From assembly GCA_001592805.2 (NCBI GenBank), contig CP051142.1:1550001-1614000 (forward strand): a stretch of 64,000 nucleotides of DNA, written 5' to 3'. Shown in pieces: positions 43,054-55,136 of the stretch. The number at the start of each line of letters is the position of its first letter. Position 1 is the stretch's first letter. The translations under genes were made by a program, and so were the position numbers. Under the pieces are notes generated by a model. The model was not told the DNA's origin. It did no database searches and worked only from the letters and a program-made list of their open reading frames with translations. Origin of the DNA: Peltaster fructicola (taxonomy: Eukaryota > Ascomycota > Dothideomycetes).

Positions 43054-44742
43054 ATGCCATTACGTCTCGCTTCTGCCTCGCTGCTGGCGTTGCCTGCATC
43101 AGTCCGATCTACACTCTTTCTCGCGGCATTATATCCTATCTACGGACAGACGGCAGCGGCATCGACATCTGCGACGAGCACGACCTTCGACGTTAGCAGA
43201 CACCAATACCCTACTATGATGTCGCAATCCGACCCTGCAGAAGAGGGCAAGCCGGGCCAGAAGGCCATGCTTGCTAGGCAACGTGCTAAAGAGGAGGCTG
43301 CGGCGAGTGGACAGAACGTACAACGAGGATCCTGGTTCCCTCTTGGTTACAAAGATGGATTCTCACAATGGTGGGCAGGACTGTCACCTGCTGTCACGGA
43401 ACACAAGGTGCTGTCCTTCATACCACATCTTAAACAGCCTCCTACACAAACACAAACCGGCGCACAACCACCGACCAGTTCCGATCCTATGCCAATCGAC
43501 CCAAACAAGGAGCAAACGCAGGCTGTACGTACGGAAAGTCCTTCAGATCCATATGGACCTCGACAATGGAGCAGCAAGCTTGTGCAGCTGTCTGGCAAGA
43601 ACAGAGCACTGAATGAGTTCTCAGTATCAAAGCCCGGGCAAGAGGTGGAAAACAATTTGGTGATGCTACACGGCTATGGTGCAGGATTGGGCTTCTTCTA
43701 CAAGAACTTTGAGCCACTGTCGAGACTTGCTGGATGGCAATTGTATGCCCTAGACCTGCTAGGCATGGGTCGAAGCAGTAGACCACCATTTCGTATCAAC
43801 GCTAAGAAGAGAGAGGACCAGACGCGCGAAGCTGAGAGCTGGTTCATTGATGCCCTGGAAGAGTGGCGAGTGAAGCGTGGTATTGATAAGATGACACTTA
43901 TGGGACACAGCTTGGGAGGCTATCTCGCAGTGTGCTATGCTCTGAAATATCCAGGGCATCTGAACAAGTTGATATTGGCCTCTCCAGTCGGAATACCTGA
44001 GGATCCATATGCAGTACGAGAAGATATACCGGATCCTGAGACGAGCACAATGGGAAATGAGTTCACACAATCGCAGGATGATGTCGCAAGCTCAGGCAGC
44101 AAGGCCAAGAAAGCTCCACCACCTCGGAAGATGCCACGATGGCTTGTCACAGCATGGGATGCTAATATCTCGCCCTTCTCGCTGGTGCGGCTGTCTGGGC
44201 CACTTGGTCCACGACTAGTGAGTGGTTGGACGTCACGCCGCTTCAGTCATCTGCCTGGCCCAGAGGCACAAGCCCTTCACGACTACTCGTACTCGTTGTT
44301 CAGGCAGAAGGGTAGTGGAGAGTATGCTCTCACATACGTGCTCGCGCCGGGAGCCTTTGCTCGTTCACCACTCATCAGACGGATTCAAGGTGTCGGCAGA
44401 CAGCTGATTTCGCCCTCTAATGACAGAGCTGCGTCACTAGAACAGAAGGTGCGCGAGACCGGCGTACCCGTGGTGATGCTATACGGCGACCATGATTGGA
44501 TGGACGTCAAAGGTGGTCACGATGCTGCGAAGATGCTGAATGAGCAGCATGACAAGAACTTGGCTGCTGCTTCAGATCAGACTGAGCGATTGAGAGAGAA
44601 CGGCGAGGCGAAAGTGGTCATCATAAAAAATGCTGGGCATCACGTTTACCTGGACGGGTGTGACCAGTTCAATAATGTTATCCTAGACGAGATGAAAGGC
44701 GTTGAGAGGACACAGAAGGAGTTGGCTGCACTCGCAACATAG
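43054..44742 (+). CDS. Alpha/beta hydrolase of the ABHD4/ABHD5-Cld1 group, probable mitochondrial phospholipase
   Basis: Single exon of 562 residues. The hydrolase core is intact: VMLHGYGAGLGFFYKNFEPL, LYALDLLGMGRSSRPPF, the nucleophile elbow GHSLGGYLAVCYALKYP with Ser286, KLILASPVGIP, VVMLYGDHDWMDVKGGHDAA and the catalytic His region NAGHHVYLDGCDQFNN. HxxxxD near the end is the acyltransferase-like signature of the ABHD5 group. Yeast Cld1 is a cardiolipin deacylase on the matrix side of the mitochondrial inner membrane, and the N terminus here (MPLRLASASLLALPASVRST) can act as a presequence. Relatives such as yeast Ict1 act on lysophosphatidic acid, so the exact substrate is open. It is divergent from SPO7. 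Confidence 0.85.
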   Translation: MPLRLASASLLALPASVRSTLFLAALYPIYGQTAAASTSATSTTFDVSRHQYPTMMSQSDPAEEGKPGQKAMLARQRAKEEAAASGQNVQRGSWFPLGYKDGFSQWWAGLSPAVTEHKVLSFIPHLKQPPTQTQTGAQPPTSSDPMPIDPNKEQTQAVRTESPSDPYGPRQWSSKLVQLSGKNRALNEFSVSKPGQEVENNLVMLHGYGAGLGFFYKNFEPLSRLAGWQLYALDLLGMGRSSRPPFRINAKKREDQTREAESWFIDALEEWRVKRGIDKMTLMGHSLGGYLAVCYALKYPGHLNKLILASPVGIPEDPYAVREDIPDPETSTMGNEFTQSQDDVASSGSKAKKAPPPRKMPRWLVTAWDANISPFSLVRLSGPLGPRLVSGWTSRRFSHLPGPEAQALHDYSYSLFRQKGSGEYALTYVLAPGAFARSPLIRRIQGVGRQLISPSNDRAASLEQKVRETGVPVVMLYGDHDWMDVKGGHDAAKMLNEQHDKNLAAASDQTERLRENGEAKVVIIKNAGHHVYLDGCDQFNNVILDEMKGVERTQKELAALAT

Positions 44743-44969
44743 ACAGTGCTTTCACCTAGATCATCACTGATAGATTTCACATGCTAGATCAGCAATCACA
44801 TAGACAGACGATACCCAATCTACTTTCAGCAGTTACTGTCGCTTGAAGCCTGAGGCACAAGCCGGCGACGCGCTTGACGACATGGAATTTATTGACCTCG
44901 CTTGCTCCAGTTCTCGAGGCGCATCACACATCTAAACCCAAGCTGTACAGTCGCGACAGTCTTCCAAGC

Positions 44970-45449
44970 ATGGTATGTATTTCGTTCCGTGCGCACATCG
45001 CATGCACGATGACTGACGGTAGATGTAGCTTCCACTTGGACTCTTGACAGCGGCGCAAGGCCATCCGATGCTCGTCGAGCTCAAGAACGGCGAGACATTG
45101 AACGGACACTTGGTCCAATGCGACACATACATGAACTTGACGTTGAAGGAGGTCGTCCAGACAAGTCCAGATGGCGAGAAGTTCTTCCGGCTTCCGGAGT
45201 GCTATGTGAGAGGCAGTAACGTGCGTCTCAGCCGATCAGCGAATGGCATATGCTGACAAGCAGCAGATCAAATATCTTCGAGTTCCAGATGAGATTGCCG
45301 ATACAGTCAAGGAACAGCAACAAGCACAGCAATCCCAGCGAAGTGGCAGAGGAGGTTCGCAGCAAAGAGGCGATCATCACGGTGGTAGAGGTGATCGTGG
45401 CAGAGGACGAGGTGGTCGTGGTGGTCGCGGAAGAGGTCGTGGCAGCTAG
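44970..45449 (+). CDS. LSM4: U6 snRNA-associated Sm-like protein Lsm4
   Basis: Exons 44970-44972 (ATG only), 45029-45220 and 45267-45449 give 125 residues. Introns are 56 nt (GTATGT, GACTGAC, GTAG) and 46 nt (GTGCGT..CAGCAG). Lsm4 is part of the Lsm2-8 ring on U6 snRNA and the Lsm1-7 ring in mRNA decay. The Sm fold is plain: [60 protein letters not shown] and [11 protein letters not shown]. The ATG-only exon is chosen because it gives the family's invariant MLPL start. The alternative, a Met inside GHPMLVEL, would remove the first helix. The tail is RGG-rich ([26 protein letters not shown]), as in Lsm4 proteins that drive P-body assembly. Confidence 0.95.
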
Positions 45450-48400
45450 TGCTGGGGTCACGATCAAGAGCATGAGATTATGGCGTCGATGCCGTGGTGT
45501 CGAGTCCAAGGACACTTTCCTGGCGTGCATCGGCTCATGGCAGAGCATGCCTCTCACATCTTTCAGCACGTGTCGTTGCTTGGAGTACCCCTGTCTTGAC
45601 TGGAGCCGCAGCAATAGTGGTCCAGCATGTGTTGTGCAGGTGCTTTCGATCCTAGCACTGGGCAGGCCCGAAGCCATTCACTACACCTACGACTTCCGCA
45701 TTCGTCAAACAGAGTGCGGTGCTCAAGAATTGGCTTCGAGGCTGAGAGTGAGACACGCGAAGGGCATACGCTCAATGACGACCTCCAGAGAGCTGTAACA
45801 TACAATGTAAGACCTCCTTTATCTTCCTCAATCGCTTCCTCGTAGACTGCTCTATCGTTCTCACTACGACCTCATTGCTGACAACACTTGCAGTAGTGTT
45901 TCGTACGTGGAATGCACGAGGTGTCTACTGCAGTGGTCGTGTATGGTGGTTGATATAGCGAAATTTAGGTGTTTCTGTCACCCAACCATCAATAGCCTAG
46001 CGGCTAGGTTGCAGGCCCGCCAAACGAAGCAAACCAACGTCTCGGTTCGGATCCGCGACGCAGAGTTTCGCATCGGTCGGGGCTCCCGTTAAATAGAAAG
46101 AGGAGGTCTGGATACCCTATAGAGGCAGCGGTGTAGGGCCGCAAGGAGTTGAGGCAGAGGAGTGCGATGCTTTTTGTCAATCTCTCCTAAGCAACACTCA
46201 TACTCCTTTCAGACAGCACGAAGGGAATTCAGCGAGCATGGCGATGAGGTACGAGAGTGTCCCATCGTGTTCAAGGTGCTCTTGAGGCATTCTTCCAACG
46301 CTAGCACGCTTCGCCGATACAGTACTGCGGAACAACGATCGCAGACACAACGACAAGGATGGAGATGCATCTATCGACTGTACAGCTCACTCTGCAGGTA
46401 AGCAGCTTGCACGTCAACCTGCAGAGGCGGCTGAGAGCGAGCGGTTGACTGCTGAACCAGCAGCAGCAACGTCAACGATAACGTTGGCGGCGAAAGAAGC
46501 AGAGCCGCGACCTATACATATCAAAGTATAGTGGTGAACGAAATGAGCTCGAGAGAGGCGGTGTCATGCGGAACACAAGCCATGACACTATGATATCCGG
46601 GCCGAGAGTGATATCAGCAGGGCCATTCGAAATGCAAGCATCAACACTGGCTTCCGGCCAGAGCATAGATGGAGTCCTTCCGCCGGGAGACACAAGCAAC
46701 AATACCGAAGAATGAAGTACGGCCAAGATTCATCCTTTCTCCATACGATGACTGAAGAATGACAAGTGCGAATGAGTCTTCAAGGAAGAGCATTCAGAGC
46801 CAAGAGTTGGACCTACACGTATGACAACGGCCTTCTTGAGCGGCTCGGAAAGATCACATACAATATCGAAAGCATTGCGTCGAGCCTGGGAGGATGGCTA
46901 CAGCTGTCCAAAGAGAAGCACATCGGCCTGTTCTTCAACACAGGACGATCCATTGACCCATCACCGAATGCAGCACAGAAGAGCGTTGTGGTCAAGTACT
47001 GGCTACAATACAGTGTGTACCATGTGGTTGAGGTCCGAAATGCAGGTCAACGAAGACGGTCCACGCCGACGAGCATCAGAGCCTTCTAGACAACGCATCG
47101 TACAGTACGAAGAGAGATGGCCGAGATCGGGATGGCACATATTCAAGCAGGCATGAACCACAAGCATCGCAGCATGCTTGACGAGCTTGCAAACAGCCAC
47201 TCATCATTGAATGTGTAGAGTTTGGCCGTCCTTTCTCAAGACAACCCTACAAGACATGGTCGACGCTTTCGCAAACATCAAAAGCGAGCCCGATCTCACG
47301 TTCCTCTGATCCTGCGAGCACCATGATCGGAACAACTGGAAGACCCTTACGTCCGGCGTGATTCATGTTTCCTTCAGGAGATTTGCTGCCTGACGATCCA
47401 GAGCATCATCACCTTCTCCGCTTGCAGCACTCATCCGTAAGACCTACCTTACTACAAGCTGACGCGAAACTGATGCCTGGTCATGCCTGGTCAGCTGTTG
47501 ACCTTGGTTTTGCGACGACAATGCTGAAGCAAGGCTGAACATCACTCAGTCATACGAAGTGTTGTTGGGCCGACGATAAGCTGAGTACCATACTACCAGG
47601 TAGTCAACGCAACCAATGGGATATGAGAGGATGTTTCGACATAAGCAGATCGGCTGAACTTCGTGGTTGTATGACACATTCTTGGAGGCACATGACGAGA
47701 TGTGCTCACCCAGTCCGGGAAACGCACTATCTCGTACGGCTACCGATGCGTCGAAAAGCTGCGGCGCTCGCGTTGCAGCCCGTACAGCTCGCCGCGTGTT
47801 GTTTCAACGTGATGTCAAGAACTAACTGACAGCAGCTGAGACACCATACCTCTGTCCGATATCCTGGCGGCTGTGCAAGCATGGTAAACAACATCAAACA
47901 GATGACTGGCAAGAATGCTGGACCGGGTCCAGACGTCGGCTGGATCCGCCGAAATGGTTGCCAGTTGGCAAAGCAAAAGCAGCGCCACTTTGGCCCGGCG
48001 ATGGCGATGAGAAAAGTGTGTCATAGGCGCAGCTGCCCAGCCCTAGAATGATCCTTAGCGGACTAATTTGCCCTTTGAGGTTGATCTGGTCTGTCTTTGG
48101 AGACATTTCCATCGTGCGAACGGGCATGACGAAGCTGTCCGATCGTCACTCTCAGAAGCGGGCACGAGGCGAATACCAGAATGATGGCAAATGCTCGAGC
48201 TTGAGGTCACTGCATGAGGAGTAGCTACGTGCATTGAGCTGCAGCACCGCGCTCGTGGTACTTCAATGGCTATTGCATGAGTTCCGCCAATCATATGGCT
48301 TTAGTATACACGGAGTTGTTGCATGCAGCGTGCGGGCCCTTGTCTGCTCGAGGATTTTTCTACAGTGCATCTGACAGTGAGCGTGGTCTAGATACGGACA

Positions 48401-49952
48401 AAGCAGGAGGAGGGAGGGCATGGAATGTGTTTATACGGAGGATTGACAAAGACAGGCGATTGCAGTGTTTGCGAACAAGCAGGAGGACTGTAGACGACAA
48501 CGATGGCGACAACGATAGCAACGGCCGTCGTAGATCGAGGAGATGAGACGAAGAACGGATAGAATGATGTACTCCTGTACCTGTTCCACGCGTTGTGACC
48601 AGAGACTGTCTCATTCAATCTGAGCTGTCTTAACAACGACGCCCGGGAAAAAGCTACGCGCATTACGAAGCGACAGTAGCAGTCAAAGGCGACTGTGGTG
48701 CGTAATACGATCTCGCGCGATTATTCGTGGTCATCGAGACTGTGGCAAAGTGACAAAAAAGCCCGTTCTCGCACACCTTCTTTGCTCGACAGCCTCAGAA
48801 GCACGGCCCACAACGCCATCGTCGTTGACTCACAGTTTTGGGATACCTCGCGCATCCCCAGCTTGCTCGTCCCGCTTTGAGCATCGAAGGCATTACTGGC
48901 TTGCGCAAACATCACCGACGAGCGTCAGCTACTCTCTTCCTTCGGCGCAATCACTCCGACTTTACTTCCCAGCTGTCGCCAGCCTTTCGCATTCTCGCTT
49001 CAGGCGCAAACTCACAAGAAACAACGATCGAAGAACCCGAACTAGCCAACAGGTGCAACCAAGCACAGGTTTACGCTATCGCTGATCAGCGGGTGCACCA
49101 GAGAAGCGTGTTTTGCCGCTGGCTGCCTGACATACCAAACGCTCTACTTCCCTCCTTCTTACTCAAGTGGCGGGCCGAGTCATACTTCTTAACACAGACA
49201 ACCAGCAGCCTCGCCACAAAGCCGCTCAGACTCATCACCACCTGCGACCACTCATTCTTTATAATCCTGTTTGTCACTCAACTCACGCTCTCTGTTTGTA
49301 ACCGCCAACTCCACTCCTAACCTGTTCGGCTGCAAGGACGGACTCTTGAATAGCAGCGCGCGACTTCTAGGCATCCATTCACCCATATCCCGCCTTCTAG
49401 TCACTCTCGCGCAGCTCACCGAGACTGTCCTGAGCCTGCCAGATCTTTTTAAAGATCTCTCGACGAAGAGAACAACTTGACGAACCGCATGATTCCTCCT
49501 TCTCACCGAATGATCGCAGCGTAAGCCATCTGGCTTAAATCCAACCTTATACAACGAATCCGCCACGCATACAACTTGACCCATGCTCCTTAACGATATA
49601 TCATACTCAGTCAGAATGTTCACTTCCTCGGGACTCGCCATCGGCGGCACGAAAGAGTAGAATCAAACCATACCGACAACACTATACGACGAAGACGAGT
49701 CATCGCTCAACTACAATCCTAGGAGAAGTACAAGAGCAGGTCGCGTCATCGTATCGAGAACATCTTCACCTTTGTTAATACTTCACAACCTCTTCTACCA
49801 AGCTCTCGACTCCTTACCTGTATAATCTTTCATGCTCATACTGGTATTGGAAGCTTAAAAGGCGTCTTTCGGCACTGGGAGGCGCTCCGGGAGTAAAAGC
49901 ATATCCGAACGGCATATATCTACTGGTTTTCCTCTACGCATTTGCAGGCGCG
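45450..49952. other. Gene-poor stretch, 4.5 kb, and leader of the cyclin gene
   Basis: No ORF here convinces me. 45250-45798 (+) is an alternative frame over the LSM4 3' exon. 46766-47089 and 46821-47156 (+) overlap in two frames; one reads GLLERLGKITYNIESIASSL, the other has no family look. 48838-49320 lies in what is probably the cyclin promoter. Two small hairpin-like motifs near 45994-46060 resemble Pol III boxes but form no tRNA. The last about 400 bp are pyrimidine-rich with upstream ATGs. No transposon ends, AT-rich decay or long repeats were seen. Confidence 0.4.
49832..49858 (+). other. Upstream ORF in the probable cyclin leader (8 codons)
   Basis: ATG CTC ATA CTG GTA TTG GAA GCT then TAA, about 95 nt before the cyclin start. 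A second, longer upstream ORF starts at 49584 (26 codons). They matter only if the transcript starts upstream, which is unknown. Confidence 0.4.
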
Positions 49953-52041
49953 ATGACATTACAAGGCGGTGCATCCATCGTTGATGGTCCAACATACGAG
50001 CCATCTGTCATCTCATCCACCTCAACCTCACAAACCTCGGTCTTCTCTGACGATGCTGCTTCTGAGCAAAGCTCAGTTGCGAGTTGTTCGTCCGACGACT
50101 TTCGTCAAGAAGACACGAGATACTGCACATCGACGCAGTCATCTATCGATCACCCACTTGCCGCCATCAAGGTGCAGCAACCTACATATGCGGATGTGAC
50201 TTCGGTCCCATTGGCGCAACGACAACATCCCAGACGGAGCTCGTTGGCAAGGAATCAGAAGCCTCCACCGCTTCTTCGTCAAGCTGATCGAAAGCTTAAC
50301 TTCGTCGACAGTCTAGTCGGTAAGCAGACGCAAGTGTGTGCTCAGGAACATGTACTAAGATATCTAAGATTCGGCAACTCAGATGGTAGAAGTCATCTGG
50401 CCCTCGTCTATGATCCATTGTAGCGTCGAGAGTGGCGCTGGACGTGGTGTCCTGCCACTCCGTAACTACATCGAAGAGACGCTGCGACGATCTCGCACAA
50501 GCTACTCCACATTACAGGTAGCCCTCTATTACTTAATACTTATTAAGCCATATATACCAAGGCGAGACGACCCTTCGGAGTCGAGTCGGGTCCTTGTCTG
50601 CGGCCGGCGCATGTTCTTAGCGGCTTTGATTCTGGCTTCGAAGTACCTGCAGGATCGCAACTATTCTGCAAAGGCATGGAGCAAGATGTCTGGTCTCAAG
50701 ATTGCAGAAATCAACGCCAACGAGCGGGTCTTCCTGCAGAAGATCAACTGGAAGCTGCACGTCGCCAAGCCGGTCTTTGACCTGTGGACGGAGATCGTGC
50801 TCAAGTACACTCCAAGCTCGCATCCGCCTTCACCCTCTGCTGATGGACTACCTGTCTTATGTTGGAAGAGCCTCATCCCCGTCCTCACCCCAGAGCTGGA
50901 CGGTATTCCTCTTCCAGGTCGTCCAGTCAGAGACGTATCACCAGCAACACTCAGTGCTCCTGCTTTCGTGGCACCCTTGACTCCCACACCTTCGCACGAG
51001 GGCTTCAGCAAGATGCAGCTTGACCCGGCATCTGAGGATACAACACCGACCCCGGCAACTATATCACTGCCCAAGTTCCTCGAGCCAAAGCCGACACTAC
51101 TCCCACCTACACCTGGTTTAGTCCGCATGGGACCTCTACCTACACCACAGATGACACCTTCATCTGTCGCAGCAAGCACTCCTGCAGCGAGTGCCTGCAA
51201 CTCACGACGTCCATCGATCTGCAGCGCCATGTCAGTGGTCCAGCGCTTCGGCATCAATCGATGCGTCAACGAAGAGTTCCCCTTCCCAAGCATGGATAAG
51301 TTTACTGCTCCTCGACGAACATCCGTCATTAGCTTGGGTTCTACTCGATCCAGTCCAGAATCAATGATCACCGACCTCTCTCGATCTTCTCGAGCATCCT
51401 CTATCTCGTCAGTCACGACAATGTCTTCGATGTCCGCTTGTTCAGCGCCGCGACGAACCAATCTGGCTCGCTTGGCGACGACTCGCAACGTTAGACTGCC
51501 AGTGTCGAACACTGATGAGAAGGGAGAGCTCGAAGGCTCTGCTGCTCGACCGATCACTATCCTGGAAGAGAATGACGAGGCCGAGCTTACTCCACTTGAC
51601 TTCGCTGTCAACGAGAAGAAGCTCCATGCTCCACACAGACATTCTAAGCACGCACCGCATGCTCAGCATGCAGTGCATCCTGCAGAAAAGAGTCGAAAGC
51701 GTCATCGCCACTCTCGTGGTCATCGCCGCAGCGACCTCTATGACGAAGTTCGTTATCAGCTTGAGGAGGAAGAAGACGATGATGCTATGGTCATTGACCT
51801 TGCCACTAGTGATGAGGACATGACTTCACCTTCGCCAGCTGCTAGCAATGCTTCGCTCATGCTGCGACGCACAGATTCGTCTTACCAGGCGAAAGAATCT
51901 CAGCCACCTGCTTCGCTCTCACGAAGCCAGTCTGGCAGAATCCCTCTATCGAGGCACGATGGAAGCAAAAGGACTTGCTACTCATCTGACACCACATTCG
52001 ATCCGTTCCACCAAAAACCTTTGTACATGGAAATCGCATAA
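49953..52041 (+). CDS. Pho85-type (PCL) cyclin with long Ser/Pro-rich tail
   Basis: Exons 49953-50319 and 50369-52041 give 679 residues. The 49-nt intron (GTAAGC..ATCTAAG) must end at the AAG at 50368; only this gives the conserved sequence LVD-SATQMVEVIWPSS. The cyclin box follows: LRNYIEETLRRSRTSYSTLQ, VALYYLILIKPYIPRRDD, GRRMFLAALILASKYLQDRN, YSAKAWSKMSGLKIAEINAN and ERVFLQKINWKLHVAKPVFD. This order is typical of PCL/Pcl5-like cyclins, which steer the CDK Pho85 in nutrient signalling and control of transcription factors. The C-terminal about 400 residues are Ser/Thr/Pro-rich with a His-rich patch (APHRHSKHAPHAQHAVHPAE) and an acidic patch. The exact PCL class is not settled. Confidence 0.88.
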
Positions 52042-52648
52042 TAGGCGCACAAATGAGCATGGTGCATGAAGGACAGCTGGGCAGTACGACGAGTGGTTGT
52101 ACGCGTCATTGCTGCAATGCTGCATCACACGGAGTTGTTGCTATGCATTTACGATCGCTGAGTACCCCTGGGCTTTGGTTTGAAGGCGTCTATAAGGCGC
52201 TTTGCATGTTGTGGCTTGCTAGGCATAGCAGTAGCCGCAACCATTCATTCATACCTGCTTCTTTTCATGTTCCAAGGTTTAGTGTTCGGTGCAATGGTTT
52301 CGTCTCTTTTACGCTGCTGCTGCTGTCTGTCGTTCGTCGTTGATGTCTTGCGTTTAGTGCTTGATAAGTGTATCTTGCTGCTGTTACGCAGTGATGCCTT
52401 TCTCTTATGTTTGGTGTTGGATGGATTGCCCTCGAGCACGGCATCACTAATGGTGGCATAGATGACTTCGTGGTGCACTCTGCCGAAGAGTCGAATATCG
52501 AGGGTGAGAGTAACACAAGTAGCAAGTCAGTGCTGCTTCGTCAATTGCTAATTATGGACATCAATATAGAGAGAGTTCGTGTATGGGTATCGTCAAGTAA
52601 TAATAACAAGATCGCACTCAGCGTGCCAGAAATCGCATCCAGTATGCA
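52042..52648. other. Intergenic between convergent genes, 607 bp
   Basis: 3' flanks of the cyclin and ferric reductase genes. T-rich with CTG/TCG short runs near 52310-52345. No gene or RNA seen. Confidence 0.5.
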
Positions 52649-55136
52649 TCAAAGTGCATAGTTCTCGGCGTGCAGATAAATCTCCTCCAATGGTCCACCT
52701 TTCATGACATCTGCCTGCAAAGAGGCTACAGTCCTGCTGACATCGACACGCATGCTTGGTGGTCCACAGACGAACACACAAGCACGGCGTCCATCCCAGT
52801 CGCGACTTAATCCCTTGAGCATATATGCAAGGTCTGGTCGTCCCCATTCTGTACTCCAGCCACTCTTTTTGGCTCGGACAGCAGCAGGCATGAAAGCGAA
52901 GCGCATCAAGCTCTTCTGAAACTCAGTAGGCGTCGAAGGAAAGCCAAAATCTTGATCAGCCTTCTCTCCTTCCACAGTCTGATCTGTAGATGGCAGATCC
53001 AGATGTAATGCTTCTGCGCGACGCTTCTCATGTAGTGATGAGCGTCCTTGCACGTTTGACGCTTCGGCAGTGGCATGAGAGCTCGGTGATGGCGAAGACC
53101 GTCGTGGCCCTTTCATATGTGCTTGCGGCAGAGGTCGTAGGCGATCTTCACCCTCGTTGCGCAGCTGTTGTTCGCGTTCAGGATCTCCAGCAGCTTCGTC
53201 CAGAATCAATGCGGAATGTCGCTGCGATGAAGCCATCGACAGCCGATTGTTCGCTACGTTCTGGAACATGTCGTTGACTGCGTGGTGCAGCCTGTTTGCC
53301 AACGGATGTGACGGTGTGAGAGAAACCGGTCGGCTTGACTGTCTCTTGGCCGCGGTGATGTAGAATTGACAGTGAACTGTGTCAGGAGGAGCATACTCCC
53401 GACATATTCGTAGCTCTTCCTTGAACCACTCCATGATCTCAGGTCTTTTTAGAGCCCAGATTATGTGCACACGCTTGGTCACTGCATTGCCATCGCGCAT
53501 GCGCTTCACAAGGTCAAGCAGATGCGAGACCAGTGCTGTGACGCCACTGCCTCCTGCTATGAGGACGACATGATCGAACGAGTGTAAGGTCCTGCGCATA
53601 CCGCCATAAGGACCGTCGATGAAGGCACGATATGTGTGCCATGGTCCGTTGTCCAGCGCTTTTTCCACCACTTTTCTGGTGAAGCCTCTGAACGGCCTGA
53701 AGACAACAACGAGGTCCTTGTATTCGTCTCCATAGCCTGAAGGGAAAGCTTCGCTGCACAGTGATGCGATGGTGAAAGGATGGTTCTCGAAGATTGATAT
53801 GCCAGGCATTCGAAGATAAATATACTGACCAGGACGCCATTTCATCTGCGTGGGTATCGTGATCTTGACAGCATCTTCCTGCATTATTGTTACAGCACAT
53901 TCTTCGCCAACTAGCCAGGACATTCGCCATGGATTGGTCCAGTTGAGGTAGAACAAACGAGCAATATATGATGCAACCCAGATGCCAACGGTCGACCAGA
54001 GATACGCCCAGGAGGTGAGATAGTTGGCGCAGTGCCAAAAAAGCATGCCCAATAGTACGATAGAGATGGGGACATGAACCGTGACGAAGAACTCGTAGAA
54101 TCGGCGTCGTAAAGGTGGTAAAGAATGAATGCACAGTACGATTGCAGGAACAAGCGCAGCAATACCTGTGGATGTCAGTACGAACGACTACTCGGGCAAC
54201 CAGCCACATACCTGTGCCATAGATAGCGATGCCAGATTGTGAAAAGTATGCATTGAAGACCAGAAGTCCTCCTTGATCCCAGACAGGCTGGATATAGAAT
54301 GGTATCGTGTGAATCAAGCTCATGAGCAGGAAAAGCCAGGCGAGCCACCTATGGCAGACATTCAGACGCTCGTGTCCAATGCCTGTCATCATGGAGATGA
54401 AGTTCGCCTTCATGCTAAGAGCGACGATCCATGGCATCATGGCAACAGCAATCATGCCTGAGCGAATCGCCAGTGGCGGTGAACCGTACTGAATGCTTTG
54501 CCAGTACAACGGTTGAGGCACAAAGCAATACAGAACCGTGAAGATCAATGCCGCACAAACGAGCGCAAGGACACTGAGTGATGGAAAGGTGATCGGCCTC
54601 CATCCTCGTCGATATGTGATCTCTGGCGTTGGTCGATAGAAGATGTATCTGACAACCGCAAAGAGAAACCCCATCAAGGGATGTGATGACCCAGCGGTGG
54701 TTGTGTCAAGCTGTGGTGACATTGCTTGTTGCCGCGAGAACAGCTTGTTGGTAGATCTATCTGTCGCCAATACGGACATCTCATAGCTGGGGTCTGTTTC
54801 CGGGCTCATCACTTCGAAGTTCTCATCTTTGTGAATCGCAATCCTGAGCCTGTCGGTGAAGAGGTTGTAACCACGTGCGACCATGGCGAGCACCAGCAGG
54901 ATGACACAGAAGTAGACCCAGCCGAGGGCATACTTGTCGGAGTCGGTCCATGGGTCTCTTGTGACAGCCTCAACGAGACCTGGGGGACTACTTGCGTTAC
55001 AACAAGGTATGTAGATTCGTCTGCTCAGCTGCGACCCGGCTCCAAGTATTTCTTGTTCGACATTGTGCAGTGTCTCTGCCGCAGAATCGAGGACGATGCC
55101 AGCCCTGTGCACAAGGAGATCCACAAGGACTGGCAT
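52649..55136 (-). CDS. Ferric/cupric reductase transmembrane component (FRE family)
   Basis: Exons 55136-54212 and 54165-52649 (46-nt intron) give 813 residues. FRE proteins pass electrons from NADPH through FAD and two haems across the plasma membrane to reduce Fe(III) or Cu(II) before uptake. There is an N-terminal extracellular part, one helix (ALGWVYFCVILLVLAMVA), a soluble loop and then the haem domain (CHRWLAWLFLLMSLIHTIPF; CIHSLPPLRRRFYEFFVTVH; VPISIVLLGMLFWHC) with spaced His pairs. The FAD site is WRPGQYIYLRMP with HPFTIASL. The NADPH site has GPYGG, VLIAGGSGVTALVSHLLDLV and CGPPSM. A long insertion of about 120 residues (PSTDQTVEGEKADQD region) sits in the NAD domain, as in several filamentous-fungal FREs. 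The second membrane half depends on the intron being removed. Confidence 0.93.

Noticed and set aside
45250-45798. 182-codon plus-strand ORF over the LSM4 3' end
   Set aside because: It is the alternative frame of the RGG-rich LSM4 exon, and its Val/Glu-rich product is what a shifted GGR/CGT repeat would give. Beyond LSM4 it has no family look.
45990-46085. tRNA-like signals: hairpin CCTAGCGGCTAGG followed by GGTTCGGATCC
   Set aside because: The two motifs are spaced like Pol III A and B boxes, but there is no acceptor stem and no anticodon arm, and the B box departs from consensus. I see no SINE tail or target duplication.
46766-47156. Two overlapping plus-strand ORFs (46766-47089 and 46821-47156)
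   Set aside because: They use different frames of the same DNA, neither has splice support or recognisable domains, and I cannot choose between them.
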